DNA of 64,000 nucleotides, taken from Oceanobacillus jeddahensis. Its GTDB lineage: Bacteria > Bacillota > Bacilli > Bacillales > Amphibacillaceae. The stretch spans positions 558,001 through 622,000 of the forward strand of contig NZ_CCDM010000002.1 in NCBI RefSeq assembly GCF_000750635.1, written 5' to 3'. Below, one piece after another: positions 54,809-64,000 of this stretch; position 1 is the stretch's first letter, and each line of letters begins with the position of its first letter. A model generated the notes under the pieces. The model made no database searches. It worked only from the letters and a program-made list of their open reading frames with translations, and was not told where the DNA came from. The translations under genes and the position numbers were made by a program.

Positions 54809-55204
54809 ATGAGCAAAAAATACCTTCTTCTGGGATTCATTATTATTCCAGCAATAGAAATTGGCGTATTTCTGTGGTTAAGCCAGCTTATTGGTGTTTT
54901 ATGGGTAGTTGGATTAATTATTGCGACAGCTATGCTGGGTATTTTTCTTGCCAGATATCAAGGAATGGAAGTATTTAGACGCGCACAATTGCAATTACAA
55001 AGAGGATTCCCGCCTACCGAAGAACTCCTTGATGGGATAGCAACAATGCTTGGAGCATTCTTGCTTATTATCCCGGGATTTGTATTAGATGCAGTTGGTT
55101 TATTATTATTAATACCTTGGACAAGAAATCTATTTAAAAAGTATCTAAAGAAAATAGCTATGCAATTTAAGGGGAGAAACACCATTATTTATCGCCGCTG
55201 GTAA
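54809..55204 (+). CDS. fxsA: FxsA-family membrane protein
   Basis: This 131-residue cytoplasmic-membrane protein begins with the family segment LGFIIIPAIEIGVFLWLSQ. It has a second helix pair around VGLIIATAMLGIFLARYQG and LLIIPGFVLDAVGLLLLIP. The C-terminal tail is basic. In E. coli, FxsA reduces phage exclusion; in Bacilli (ytzA) its role is unknown. ATG 54809 follows AAAGGGTG. It comes after the pyk terminator and is convergent with ytvI, only four bases from that gene's end. Confidence 0.9.
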   Translation: MSKKYLLLGFIIIPAIEIGVFLWLSQLIGVLWVVGLIIATAMLGIFLARYQGMEVFRRAQLQLQRGFPPTEELLDGIATMLGAFLLIIPGFVLDAVGLLLLIPWTRNLFKKYLKKIAMQFKGRNTIIYRRW

Positions 55205-55208
55205 TATA

Positions 55209-56315
55209 CTATCCTTTGATATAGAGAAATAAATGCTGAAACACTCCAGATTTATGGATAGCAAGAATAACTACCAAAGTTACAGGAGCGAGGATAAACC
55301 CAAGGACACCAAACCATTGAACACCTAAAAACATACCGATAAGCATCATTAAAGGTGAAATGCCTATCGACGTTGCGACAATTTTAGGTTCTACAAATTG
55401 CCGGGTAAGAATAATTACTCCATATAGTACGGATAACCCAATAGTTAAAGGATAATTAAAGGTAAAAAAACTAAAAAGGATCCAAGGTATAATAATAATG
55501 CCAATTCCTAAATAAGGAATAAAATCGGTGACTGCTGCAAATAAAACAATGGTAAATGCATGTTCTACACGAAGGATAAGAAGCCCGATCCATAAAATAA
55601 CTGCGGAAATACAAACGAGAATAACCTGAGCCCTGAAATAACCGATTATAGCTTCTTTTAAGTGAGAAGTTATTTTTTGGTAAAGTGCGTATCCGCCAGC
55701 AGGTATACTTTTTTGAAACTTATTTTGAATATTATGGAAGTCGTAGCTGATCATAAAAGTAGCTAAGATAATAAAAATAAAAACAGTAAAAGAATTTGGC
55801 AACATCATTAGAAAACTAGCTGTTTGCTGGAGCAACATTTGAAAGAAACGAGTAAAAGCGGATGTAATAGATTCTGTGAATGACTGGATATATTCGTAGA
55901 CTTCAAAACGATAATCAACATGTAACGTTGTCAGCAGAGACAGTAATTTATCGTATAACGGTAAAATGTGCGTATCCAATAACTGTTGAAATTGTTCCAT
56001 CATATGATGAAAGTAAGCAGGCAGCTTGTCCGATAAATAAACGATACCTTGATAGACTTCACTTACTAAAAAGTATAAACCGATGGTGAATAAACTTAAA
56101 AAAAGACTGAAGGTGCTTATTAAAGCTAATAATCGTGGCATCTTTAGCTTGTTTATAAACCACTTGATAAAGGGCTGAAAAAGAAAAGATAATAAAAAAG
56201 CAATTAAAATAGGATATATATAGGGAAATAGTATATAGAACAGAAAAATACTGCTAAATAAAATAATAACAACAATTAGGCTGCGGATAAGTTGTCCGAT
56301 GATTTTTGAATGCAT
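55209..56315 (-). CDS. ytvI: AI-2E-family sporulation membrane protein YtvI
   Basis: This is an integral membrane protein of 368 residues with about eight helices in the PerM/AI-2 exporter-like superfamily (UPF0118). The C-terminal half shows the typical AVTDFIPYLGIGIIIIPWIL and GVQWFGVLGFILAPVTLV. In Bacillus, ytvI is sporulation-linked and sits at this spot by citZ. The transported substrate is unknown. TGGAGG precedes the ATG. Confidence 0.9.
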   Translation of the reverse strand: MHSKIIGQLIRSLIVVIILFSSIFLFYILFPYIYPILIAFLLSFLFQPFIKWFINKLKMPRLLALISTFSLFLSLFTIGLYFLVSEVYQGIVYLSDKLPAYFHHMMEQFQQLLDTHILPLYDKLLSLLTTLHVDYRFEVYEYIQSFTESITSAFTRFFQMLLQQTASFLMMLPNSFTVFIFIILATFMISYDFHNIQNKFQKSIPAGGYALYQKITSHLKEAIIGYFRAQVILVCISAVILWIGLLILRVEHAFTIVLFAAVTDFIPYLGIGIIIIPWILFSFFTFNYPLTIGLSVLYGVIILTRQFVEPKIVATSIGISPLMMLIGMFLGVQWFGVLGFILAPVTLVVILAIHKSGVFQHLFLYIKG

Positions 56316-56449
56316 TATATTTCCTCCAGAAAAAAGACCTAATTTAATCTATGTTTAAAAGCTGAAAAGTAGAAGTAATAAGGGGTATGGTTATGATTAA
56401 AACGGAAAATAATAACGAAACTTGGAGGGGTTAACAGTTATTTAACAAA

Positions 56450-56464
56450 ATTTAAACGGTTTCA
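56450..56464 (+). promoter_or_regulatory. Candidate cre (CcpA) site upstream of citZ
   Basis: atttaaacggtttca matches the catabolite-responsive pattern WTGNAANCGNWNNCW except for T instead of G at position three. It is 350 bases before citZ, farther than usual. Confidence 0.35.
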
Positions 56465-56752
56465 ATTCACATTCTGCTTATTATGATTTATAATGAGAAA
56501 TGGGCAGATAAAAAGAATAGCTTTCATGAAGCTGGAGGGTACAAATAAAGACAACATGTTTCTGAGTTTGTTTAAAAAGTAGAATAATAAATTCATTGAT
56601 TCGTAACTTTCAAAAGATTTTGGTTCCACGTTTAACATTCCACGAAACGCGAGTTCCATCACCTGAATGGTATTAAGCGAATAGAAAAGATTTGCTCAAA
56701 ATTATTCCTACATAGCTTTAAACAGCCCAAATTTAGTTTGTCACCCTTGTAT

Positions 56753-56776
56753 TATTTATTTGAAGTGAAATAAATA
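56753..56776. repeat. Perfect inverted repeat just upstream of citZ
   Basis: tatttattt (56753-56761) and aaataaata (56768-56776) flank gaagtg, 38 bases before the citZ start. It could be a regulator site, but it is AT-only and does not match the ATAA-N7-TTAT CcpC pattern in order. The remainder of 56316-56813 is AT-rich and gene-free. Confidence 0.45.
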
Positions 56777-56813
56777 CGTAATACTTTGATTAACTGGAAA
56801 GGGAGAGGGTAAT

Positions 56814-57932
56814 ATGTCAACAACAAAAGGATTAGAAAATATTGTCGCAACGCAATCAGCAATTAGTTCGATCATTGATGATCAGTTATCCTATGTTGGT
56901 TATAAAATTGATGATTTAGCGGAGAATTCCAGCTTTGAGGAAATTATCTATTTATTATGGAACCAAAAGCTTCCAACTAAATCACAATTAGATGAGTTGA
57001 AGGCTGATTTAGCAAAAAATATGACCATTTCAGAGGCTATTATTGACCATTTGCGCTCCTATGATTTGAAGCGTGTTCACCCGATGGCAGCTTTACGTAC
57101 AGCGGTTTCATTGTTAGCCATTTATGATGATGAAGCAGATGAAATGGATGAAGCAGCAAATAAAAGAAAAGCGATTCGTATTCAAGCTAAAATAGCTTCT
57201 ATCGTAGCTGCGTTTGCAAGAATTCGTGATGGAAAAGATCCAATACAGCCAAAAGAAGACTTAAGCTATTCTGCTAATTTCCTATTTATGCTGAATGGTA
57301 AAGAGCCAGAAGATATTGAGGTAGAAGCGATTAATAAAGCGCTTGTCCTACATGCTGATCACGAATTAAATGCTTCTACATTTACAGCCCGGGTTTGTGT
57401 AGCAACACTTTCAGATATTTACTCTGGACTTGTGGCAGCTATTGGTGCTTTAAAAGGACCGTTACATGGTGGAGCAAATGAAAATGTAATGAAGATGCTT
57501 CTTGAAATTGGAGAAGAAGAAAATGCTATCCCATATATTAAAGAAAAACTGGAAAACAAAGAAAAGATTATGGGAATGGGACACCGTGTATATCGTGACG
57601 GCGACCCAAGAGCTAAATTCCTAAGAGAAATGTCTAAGCAATTGACAAAGCGTACAGGGCAGGAAAAATGGTATAATATGTCTATCAAAATTGAGGACTA
57701 TGTGAAGGAACATAAAGGTCTGCCTGCAAATGTAGATTTTTACAGTGCATCTGTATACCATAGCCTGGGAATTGAGGAAGATTTATTTACACCGATATTT
57801 GCTGTAAGCAGAACATCCGGATGGATAGCCCATATTCTGGAACAGTATGCTGACAACCGCTTAATCCGTCCGCGTGCAGAATATAATGGACCGGATCTTC
57901 AGGAGTATGTTGCTATTGAAGATAGAAGCTAA
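56814..57932 (+). CDS. citZ: Citrate synthase
   Basis: This enzyme condenses oxaloacetate with acetyl-CoA at the TCA entry. It has 372 residues. The catalytic residues are in KGPLHGGANENV (His), MGMGHRVYRDGDPRA (His and Arg) and VDFYSASVYHSL (Asp). Its length is that of the short type II-like bacterial form. GGGAGAGG precedes the ATG. It is followed by icd (56 bp) and mdh, the standard Bacillus citZ-icd-mdh operon. Confidence 0.97.
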   Translation: MSTTKGLENIVATQSAISSIIDDQLSYVGYKIDDLAENSSFEEIIYLLWNQKLPTKSQLDELKADLAKNMTISEAIIDHLRSYDLKRVHPMAALRTAVSLLAIYDDEADEMDEAANKRKAIRIQAKIASIVAAFARIRDGKDPIQPKEDLSYSANFLFMLNGKEPEDIEVEAINKALVLHADHELNASTFTARVCVATLSDIYSGLVAAIGALKGPLHGGANENVMKMLLEIGEEENAIPYIKEKLENKEKIMGMGHRVYRDGDPRAKFLREMSKQLTKRTGQEKWYNMSIKIEDYVKEHKGLPANVDFYSASVYHSLGIEEDLFTPIFAVSRTSGWIAHILEQYADNRLIRPRAEYNGPDLQEYVAIEDRS

Positions 57933-57988
57933 TATCGTTAAAATGTAGTAGAATGAAATAGGAATCATTATTAGGAGGTTTTTTATCT

Positions 57989-59263
57989 ATGACACAAGGT
58001 GAAAAAATTGTAGTAGAAAATGGCGAAATGAATGTACCAAATAAACCAATTATTCCATTCATCGAAGGGGACGGAACTGGTCCTGATATCTGGGCTGCTG
58101 CCCGTCGCGTTATCGAAGCGTCCGTTGAAAAAGCTTATAATGGGGAAAAATCAGTTGACTGGTTGGAAGTATATGCTGGTCAAAAAGCTTTTGATAAAAC
58201 AGGCGAATGGTTACCACAAGATACGCTTGATAAAATCAATGAATATAAGATTGCTATTAAAGGACCTTTAACTACTCCAATTGGTGGCGGAATCCGTTCC
58301 CTTAACGTAGCTTTACGTCAAGAATTGGATTTATTTACTTGCCTGCGTCCAGTACGTTATTTTGAAGGGGTTCCTTCTCCTGTAAAGCGTCCTGAAGATG
58401 TAGATATGGTTATTTTCCGTGAAAATACAGAGGATATCTATGCCGGTATTGAGTGGCAAGAAGGCACTGACGACGTGAAGAAAGTACTTGACTTCCTGAA
58501 AAATGAAATGGATGTAAAAAATGTTCGTTTCCCTGAAACTTCTGGTATCGGTGTGAAACCAGTATCGGAAGAAGGAACAAAACGTATTGTCCGTGCAGCG
58601 ATTAATTATGCATTAACAGAAGGACGTAAGAGTGTGACTTTAGTGCATAAAGGAAATATTATGAAATTTACTGAAGGAGCTTTCAAAAGCTGGGGTTATG
58701 AAGTTGCTGAACAAGAATTCGGCGATAAAGTGTTCACTTGGGCTGAATATGACCGCATTGTGGAAGCAGAAGGTAAAGATGCAGCGAATAAAGCAGAGGA
58801 AGATGCATTAGCAGCTGGAAAATTACTAGTAAAAGATTCAATTGCAGATATCTTCTTACAACAAATTCTTACTCGTCCAAAAGAATTTGATGTAGTAGCA
58901 ACTATGAACTTAAATGGTGACTATATTTCTGATGCACTCGCTGCGCAAGTCGGTGGAATTGGTATTGCTCCAGGAGCTAACATCAACTACGATACAGGAC
59001 ATGCTATTTTTGAAGCAACACACGGAACTGCACCGAAATACGCAGGATTAGATAAAGTGAACCCATCTTCTGTTATTCTTTCTGCCGTATTAATGCTTGA
59101 ACATTTAGAGTGGAGAGAAGCAGCTGATTTAATTACGAAATCAATGGATAAAACAATTGGTTCGAAAGTGGTTACTTATGATTTTGCCCGTCTCATGGAT
59201 GGTGCAACAGAAGTGAAATGCTCTGAATTCGCCGATGAGTTAATTAAGAACATGGAAGCATAA
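57989..59263 (+). CDS. icd: NADP-dependent isocitrate dehydrogenase
   Basis: This enzyme oxidises isocitrate to 2-oxoglutarate and gives NADPH. It has 424 residues. The substrate phospho-loop region appears as [17 protein letters not shown] (Ser in RSLNVALR), then [27 protein letters not shown], and the cofactor end [25 protein letters not shown] precedes the ATG. It lies between citZ and mdh. Confidence 0.97.
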   Translation: MTQGEKIVVENGEMNVPNKPIIPFIEGDGTGPDIWAAARRVIEASVEKAYNGEKSVDWLEVYAGQKAFDKTGEWLPQDTLDKINEYKIAIKGPLTTPIGGGIRSLNVALRQELDLFTCLRPVRYFEGVPSPVKRPEDVDMVIFRENTEDIYAGIEWQEGTDDVKKVLDFLKNEMDVKNVRFPETSGIGVKPVSEEGTKRIVRAAINYALTEGRKSVTLVHKGNIMKFTEGAFKSWGYEVAEQEFGDKVFTWAEYDRIVEAEGKDAANKAEEDALAAGKLLVKDSIADIFLQQILTRPKEFDVVATMNLNGDYISDALAAQVGGIGIAPGANINYDTGHAIFEATHGTAPKYAGLDKVNPSSVILSAVLMLEHLEWREAADLITKSMDKTIGSKVVTYDFARLMDGATEVKCSEFADELIKNMEA

Positions 59264-59319
59264 GTTACACTGCGATAAAAGGTAAAATAAATAGGGTTAT
59301 GTGAGTAAACTGATCTAAA

Positions 59320-59371
59320 AAGGAAAATGTTTGTGGTAACGGGAAATATCGGTACTGCAAGCATTTTCTTT
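59320..59371 (+). terminator. Hairpin between icd and mdh
   Basis: aaggaaaatgtttgtggta and gtactgcaagcattttctt pair with a few wobbles over a 12-base loop, then a T/A run. It may attenuate transcription into mdh or protect the mRNA. Confidence 0.5.
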
Positions 59372-59413
59372 AAATACATGTTATTTTAAAAACGACTAAA
59401 GGAGGTAAATATA

Positions 59414-60352
59414 ATGGTTTCTACACGTAAAAAGATTTCCGTTATTGGTTCTGGTTTTACAGGGGCGACAACGGCATTGATGGTTGCGCAAAAAGAATTA
59501 GGAGATGTTGTCCTTGTTGATATTCCAGATATGGAAAATCCGACAAAAGGGAAAGCGCTGGATATGGCAGAGGCAGCACCAGTTCAAGGTTTTGATGCGA
59601 GAGTTACAGGTACGTCTGATTATGCAGATACAAAGGATTCTGATCTGGTTATTATAACAGCAGGAATTGCACGAAAACCGGGAATGAGCCGGGATGATTT
59701 AGTAAATACAAATGCCAAAATAATGCACACGGTTACAAAAGAAATTGTGAAATACTCCGGGAATGCAACAATTATTGTATTGACCAATCCGGTAGATGCA
59801 ATGACTTATAGCGTTTATAAAGCTTCCGGTCTGCCTAAAGAGCGCGTTATCGGACAATCAGGAGTTCTGGATACAGCTCGTTTTAGAGCTTTTGTAGCGG
59901 AAGAATTGAATATTTCTGTGAAGGATATTACGGGCTTTGTTCTGGGCGGACATGGGGATGATATGGTACCACTTATTCGCTATTCGTATGCAGGGGGTAT
60001 ACCGCTTGAAAAGCTGATTTCGAAAGACCGTTTAGAAGAAATTGTACAAAGAACCCGAACTGGCGGCGGAGAAATTGTAAATCTATTAGGTAACGGAAGT
60101 GCTTACTATGCACCAGCCGCTTCTTTAACAGTGATGGCAGAAGCGATTCTGAAGGATCAGCGCAGAATATTACCTTCTATTGCTTATTTAGAAGGAGAAT
60201 ATGGTTACGATGGTATTTACCTTGGTGTACCAACCGTTCTCGGTGGAGCCGGAATAGAAGAAGTTATTGAGCTCGACCTGACAGATGAGGAGAAGCAGCA
60301 ATTGGATAAATCGGCTGAATCTGTTAAAAAAGTAATAGATATTTTAAATTAA
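59414..60352 (+). CDS. mdh: Malate dehydrogenase
   Basis: This NAD-dependent enzyme of 312 residues turns malate into oxaloacetate. The nucleotide loop [14 protein letters not shown] (GxGxxG) is followed by [12 protein letters not shown] (substrate Arg), [20 protein letters not shown] and the catalytic [10 protein letters not shown] (His). It belongs to the LDH-like MDH group. AAAGGAGG precedes the ATG. It closes the citZ-icd-mdh operon. The large dispersed repeat begins right after its stop. Confidence 0.97.
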   Translation: MVSTRKKISVIGSGFTGATTALMVAQKELGDVVLVDIPDMENPTKGKALDMAEAAPVQGFDARVTGTSDYADTKDSDLVIITAGIARKPGMSRDDLVNTNAKIMHTVTKEIVKYSGNATIIVLTNPVDAMTYSVYKASGLPKERVIGQSGVLDTARFRAFVAEELNISVKDITGFVLGGHGDDMVPLIRYSYAGGIPLEKLISKDRLEEIVQRTRTGGGEIVNLLGNGSAYYAPAASLTVMAEAILKDQRRILPSIAYLEGEYGYDGIYLGVPTVLGGAGIEEVIELDLTDEEKQQLDKSAESVKKVIDILN

Positions 60353-60360
60353 AATGAAAC

Positions 60361-60873
60361 TTTATTCCTTTCGTTCTTTATTTCTTACTGAGTCAACTTT
60401 CGCACCTAAGAATAAACATATATATCTTGCTATCTCAGGATGAACATGATCTCCATTATTGTGCTTTCTTTTGGTTAAATCAGCTTTTTTTGAGCGAATG
60501 ATAGTGTATAACTCCCGCTCCGGCCAACCACTCCGCTTTCCGACGTACAAATGTTTTCGATGAGGCGAGTAATCGCAGTCCCAGGAGTCACGGGTTTAGC
60601 CTGCCAACCATTTGTCTGCGTGGTTGGTCTTTGCTTAGTTAGGATTCTACAGCGAATGAAAGAAATAACATCCTGTTGGGTTGGACGGAATAGTATCTCT
60701 ATCCCTTGATGACACGATCATTCCGTTATTGTAAAAGGTTGGTTTAGCAGTTCGAATCATAACAGCATGGATAATTAACATCAAGAATAACTTTCATGCA
60801 CAAAAAGTAATCACTGCTGAACACTTTTACTATGGAAATGAAGTTACTTTTTAATGTGTAAAAGTTGAGTTAC
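60361..60873. repeat. Long dispersed intergenic repeat, copy 2 (uninterrupted)
   Basis: This aligns with 27363-28193 but lacks its ~330-bp extra segment: here ...acttttac joins tatggaaatgaag directly. It holds an inverted copy of the short motif (ggcgagtaatcgc near 60562). No reading frame is credible. 60874-61098 contains only a gtgttttc / gaaaacac-type stem near 60995-61033, possibly a terminator. Confidence 0.75.
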
Positions 60874-61098
60874 TGAATAACCTCTATAATTCACTACCTT
60901 TTACAGCTGGTTGATTTCCTGTCAGTAAGTTTGGGTTTTCATTCTCAAAGTGGAAATCTTACAACAGAAGGCCGTACGGTGATAGAAGTATCAGAAAACA
61001 CGCAATGATTCGGAAGTTTATCATTGCGTGTTTTCTTAAGATAGATTATTTTACCAAAGTAAATGGCATTATTATACAACTTCTGTTTTTTATTCCTC

Positions 61099-61518
61099 TC
61101 AATTATCCATGGTCCTTTTTCGCAAACGATAGACGTAAAAACATGGAATACCCCCGCATATAAATACGATCCCGCCTATTAAAATACCAGTAGTTGCCGG
61201 GGTTCCTTCACTTAGTGATATTAAGATTCCGATAACAATAGAGATAAGGGCAGTTATCATTAGTGAGATAGTCAATCCTTTTTCAGGAGATTTCCCGCTG
61301 GTTTCATGATCTACGCTAATATTCATGGATAAATACGCTGAAACGACAGCTGTAATAATAAAAACAAACCACAAAGGATTATCCGTCATTCCGTCTATTC
61401 CTTTGGTTATCCAATCATACCCTAGTATCCCCAAAATACCGATTGTTTGGATCATAAATAGTACTCTAATGTTTTTTAAATTTTTTAGCTTCAATCGTTC
61501 ATCTTTAATTTTTTGCAT
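61099..61518 (-). CDS. Four-helix membrane protein paired with an XRE regulator
   Basis: This 139-residue protein is basic at the start (KIKDERLKLKNLKNIR) and then has four hydrophobic helices (about 20-36, 48-66, 83-102, 108-128) and a basic tail. Similar proteins coupled to small XRE regulators are common in Firmicutes; the function is unknown. It is seven bases after the regulator gene's stop, in one operon, and may be its membrane partner or target. Confidence 0.7.
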   Translation of the reverse strand: MQKIKDERLKLKNLKNIRVLFMIQTIGILGILGYDWITKGIDGMTDNPLWFVFIITAVVSAYLSMNISVDHETSGKSPEKGLTISLMITALISIVIGILISLSEGTPATTGILIGGIVFICGGIPCFYVYRLRKRTMDN

Positions 61519-61524
61519 TTGCTG

Positions 61525-61725
61525 TCACTCTCCTTTTTCTCTCCAAAATACTTCATCTAAAGTTTTATTCACTGCATAACAAATCTCCAGACACAGATTT
61601 AAGGTTGGATTATAATTTCCTTTTTCAATCAAGCTGATAGTTTGTCGGGTAACTCCTGTTTTTTCTGCAAGCTGTTGCTGAGTCAGATCTACTTGGATAC
61701 GGGCAACTTTTAAATTATTTTTCAC
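61525..61725 (-). CDS. Small XRE-family helix-turn-helix regulator
   Basis: This 66-residue DNA-binding protein is essentially one HTH domain: LKVARIQVDLTQQQLAEKTG, VTRQTISLIEKGNYNPTLN, and LDEVFWREKGE at the end, typical of short regulators in the YozG/Cro-like group. GTG 61725 was chosen, with GAGGTGAT nine bases upstream; a longer reading adds 49 improbable residues. It probably regulates itself and the linked membrane gene. Confidence 0.88.
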   Translation of the reverse strand: MKNNLKVARIQVDLTQQQLAEKTGVTRQTISLIEKGNYNPTLNLCLEICYAVNKTLDEVFWREKGE

Positions 61726-61896
61726 AATTGCTATCACCTCTTTATTTATTTCAATGTATATATTACATAATATTTTAGAGATATACATGTTGTAATAGAG
61801 TTGCTGTTTTGTTTGATTTTTATCCTTTATTTTGTACCCTCTTACTTTCTTATTGCATAGGCTACTGTACATAATGAAGGAGAGGATCTGAATGAA

Positions 61897-63309
61897 ATGA
61901 GTTTAACTATCCCACACGTATTATATGGATTTTTCACATTGCTTATTTTGATGACAATGGTCTTCCGAAGAGGGATTGTTCTTCCGAGCTTATTAGGCAC
62001 ATTTGTAATTGCTTGTTTTTATAATGGGAGTATTGTCAGTGGATTTATGGCTATTTTTAATGCTAATTTAGTTGCTGCACGGGAGCTTTTCAGCATCTTT
62101 TTAATTATTACCTTTATGCTTGCTTTATTAAATGCTTTAAAAGATTTAAAAGCGGATGTGCTGATGATTCAGCCGATTCAAAGGGTAATGGTGAACGGAC
62201 ATCTATCTTATTTTGTTTTAATTATTGTCACCTATTTTATATCTTTATTTTTCTGGCCGACTCCGGCTGTACCGCTTATTTGCGCCCTGCTTGTGCCAGC
62301 CGCTATACGCTCAGGATTGCCAGCGATTACTGCAGCAGTTGCCATTACGATTGCTGGTCAAGGAATGGCTTTGTCCTCTGATTATATTGTACAGGTAGCT
62401 CCAGCGTTATCCGCTGCTGCTGCAGGTGTGGAAACAACAGTAGTTGCCGACAGATCCTTTGTGCTCTCCGTAATTACAGGGGTTACGGCAACACTATTAG
62501 CGTATTTATTTTATCGCAGATCCATTCGTTCAAAAGATGATTCCAGGAACCAAGAAGAAATTGCACAAATTCAAGATTACGATTCGTCAGGGCATAAAGC
62601 AGCTTCCAAAAATCTTAAAAAATGGAGCCGCATGTTTGCCTGGCTGGTTCCCATTGTTTTGCTTTTGGTCGTCGGATATATGCTTTACAGTAAATTTTTC
62701 GGAACGAGTGATTTAGTTGGCGGAGAAGGAGCTGCACTTGTTGGCGGTGTAGCTGTCATTTTATTATTACTGGCTACGTCTGTATTTGGAAAACAAAACG
62801 CATTAGATTATGTGGGAAATCATATTACCAATGGATTTGTATTTGCTTTTAAGGCAATGGGGCCAGTTATTCCAATTGCAGGTTTTTTCTTTTTAGGAAA
62901 TGCTGAGTTTTCCCGGGAAATATTGCTTGTAGAAGAAGCACCATCTTTTTTATTTGATATTATTTCCTCTATTCAAGCTTTTCTACCTGAAAGTACGGTG
63001 TTTGTTGCTTTTACCTTATTAATTGTAGGAATTATCACAGGATTAGATGGATCTGGTTTTTCCGGATTACCTTTAACAGGAGCTTTAGCAGCATCATTAG
63101 AATCTGCTTCTATGGATGCAAGTACACTAGCTGCAATTGGTCAGCTGGGAGCTATTTGGACTGGTGGAGGAGCGCTGATCGCCTGGTCATCTCTGATTGC
63201 TGTAGCAGGATTTTGTGGTGTTTCTGCAATAGAGTTAGTCCGAAAAAACTTTTTCCCTGTAATACTTGGGTTGTTTATAGCGACCATTGCTGCGGTGATC
63301 ATATTTTAA
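61897..63309 (+). CDS. Multi-helix transporter-like membrane protein of unknown substrate
   Basis: This 470-residue polytopic protein has about 12 helices. Notable segments are FFWPTPAVPLICALLVPAA, ITIAGQGMALSSDYIVQVA, and GLDGSGFSGLPLTGALAAS with GAIWTGGGALIAWSS near the end. The paired hairpin-like Gly/Ser motifs in two halves resemble ion-transporter (IT) superfamily carriers, but I cannot assign a family. AAGGAGAGG precedes the ATG. It is about 200 bp before cstA on the same strand, so both may serve uptake under carbon limitation. Confidence 0.7.
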   Translation: MSLTIPHVLYGFFTLLILMTMVFRRGIVLPSLLGTFVIACFYNGSIVSGFMAIFNANLVAARELFSIFLIITFMLALLNALKDLKADVLMIQPIQRVMVNGHLSYFVLIIVTYFISLFFWPTPAVPLICALLVPAAIRSGLPAITAAVAITIAGQGMALSSDYIVQVAPALSAAAAGVETTVVADRSFVLSVITGVTATLLAYLFYRRSIRSKDDSRNQEEIAQIQDYDSSGHKAASKNLKKWSRMFAWLVPIVLLLVVGYMLYSKFFGTSDLVGGEGAALVGGVAVILLLLATSVFGKQNALDYVGNHITNGFVFAFKAMGPVIPIAGFFFLGNAEFSREILLVEEAPSFLFDIISSIQAFLPESTVFVAFTLLIVGIITGLDGSGFSGLPLTGALAASLESASMDASTLAAIGQLGAIWTGGGALIAWSSLIAVAGFCGVSAIELVRKNFFPVILGLFIATIAAVIIF

Positions 63310-63472
63310 TCAAATGAAAAATATAATTGTATGGGTTGGAATCATTTCGTACTTGTATTCTGACTCATACAATTTTTTATTAATCAGCTGCGTATCAAAT
63401 TGCATGTAGTTTCCAGAAATATTTTCATTCAATGGACAGGGCCAAATAAAAAAATAAAAAGGAGGCTTCAAA

Positions 63473-63517
63473 ATTAAAGCATTTACAAAAATTAAAGGGA
63501 GGGAGCGTTTGACATGA
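63473..63517 (+). CDS. Possible 14-codon leader peptide before cstA, AUU start
   Basis: AAGGAGG (63459-63465) stands seven bases before ATT, which opens (M)KAFTKIKGRERLT and ends TGA, overlapping the cstA ATG as ATGA. The good ribosome site and the overlap suggest translational coupling. The non-standard AUU start keeps this tentative. Confidence 0.3.
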   Translation: MKAFTKIKGRERLT

Positions 63518-64000
63518 ATGCGATTTTAATTGCTTTCATAGGAATTATTGTTTTTATTTTAGGCTATCGTTATTATTCCAAGTTTGTTGCAGAAAGAATA
63601 TTTCGGTTAGACCCTAATTATATTACTCCGGCACATCGTTTTAAAGATGGTGTGGACTATGTTCCAACTAATAAATTTGTTTTGTGGGGGCATCACTTTA
63701 CATCTGTAGCGGGTGCTGCGCCTATCTTAGGGCCGGCAATAGCTATTTATTGGGGCTGGCTTCCGGCGTTTTTATGGGTTGTATTGGGAACCATTTTCGC
63801 AGCAGGTGTTCACGATTTCGGTACTTTAGCTTTATCTGTCCGTAATAAGGGCTATTCGATCGGGACAATTGCAGACCGTTTAGTAGGAAGAAAAGCAAAG
63901 CTATTATTTTTATTCATTATTCTCATTCTCGTATTGATGGTAAATGCTGTTTTTGCATGGGTTATTTCAAATTTATTTATTAGTTATCCTTCCAGTGTGT
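63514..64000 (+). CDS. cstA: Carbon starvation protein CstA, N-terminal part
   Basis: The first 162 codons of a large peptide or pyruvate transporter of the CstA family; the gene runs out of the window. FILGYRYYSKFVAERIF is followed by the hallmark DYVPTNKFVLWGHHFTSVAG and APILGPAIAIYWGWLPAF. GVHDFGTLALSVRNKGYS matches the second conserved block. GGGAGGGAG precedes ATG 63514 by about eight bases. Confidence 0.93.
   Translation, partial: MNAILIAFIGIIVFILGYRYYSKFVAERIFRLDPNYITPAHRFKDGVDYVPTNKFVLWGHHFTSVAGAAPILGPAIAIYWGWLPAFLWVVLGTIFAAGVHDFGTLALSVRNKGYSIGTIADRLVGRKAKLLFLFIILILVLMVNAVFAWVISNLFISYPSSV

Noticed and set aside
56462..56662. 66-codon minus-strand frame upstream of citZ
   Set aside because: There is only a weak start context, no family-like sequence and AT-rich surroundings; it is probably chance.

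Overview
The window is low-GC Gram-positive DNA. From about 20.3 kb onward it carries the Bacillus-type backbone order rpsD, fRMsr, refZ, ezrA, cysteine desulfurase, thiI, sspA-type SASP, nadK, ytfI, ytfJ, tpx, ytxK, ackA ... ytoI, ytpI, nrnA, ytrH/ytrI, dnaE, malic enzyme, accDA, pfkA, pyk, fxsA, ytvI, citZ, icd, mdh. Spore genes (a SASP with a sigma-G-like promoter, YtfJ, YtrH/YtrI, YtvI) point to an endospore-forming Bacillaceae. An Oceanobacillus/Virgibacillus-like genus is my inference from gene content and base composition, not from a search.

Layout. 1-0.4 kb is the 3' end of a dicarboxylate/amino-acid:cation symporter. 0.6-1.2 kb is a decayed IS1182-type transposase. 1.3-12.2 kb is an accessory carbon-utilisation locus: class I DeoC/LacD-type aldolase, zinc alcohol dehydrogenase, glucitol-type PTS (EIIC, EIIB-C, EIIA), GutM, aldo/keto reductase, CynX-type MFS transporter, aldehyde dehydrogenase, a broken class II aldolase and a GntR/UTRA regulator. 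An identical 16-bp element sits just downstream of the aldolase -10 box and over the -10 box of the GntR gene; it is the most convincing regulatory signal here. 12.6-13.0 kb is a dead IS3-type element.

13.1-20.1 kb is a second accessory island: a YolD-like gene, two zinc-ribbon membrane proteins around a third membrane-anchored protein, a small membrane protein, a broken WYL-like small gene, an ImmA/IrrE metallopeptidase with a two-TM partner gene that contains a 30-bp perfect palindrome, and a small gene interrupted by one stop codon. A 60-bp LexA-box-like element occurs at 13.6 and 18.3 kb and again at 38.55 kb, next to YolD-like or small WYL-like genes.

20.3-63.3 kb is mostly core genome: translation, cell division control, thiolation and sulfur transfer, NADP synthesis, acetate metabolism, DNA replication, fatty-acid initiation, lower glycolysis and the citZ-icd-mdh TCA branch. 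It is interrupted by intergenic repeats. One long repeat occurs at 27.4 and 60.4 kb, and a short gcgattactcgcccc motif recurs at 28.0, 41.2, 49.1-49.2 and, inverted, 60.6 kb. A MITE-like segment with 15-bp inverted ends lies at 48.9-49.2 kb. The window ends in an uncharacterised transporter-like gene and the 5' part of cstA.

I see no rRNA, tRNA, CRISPR array or complete mobile element.
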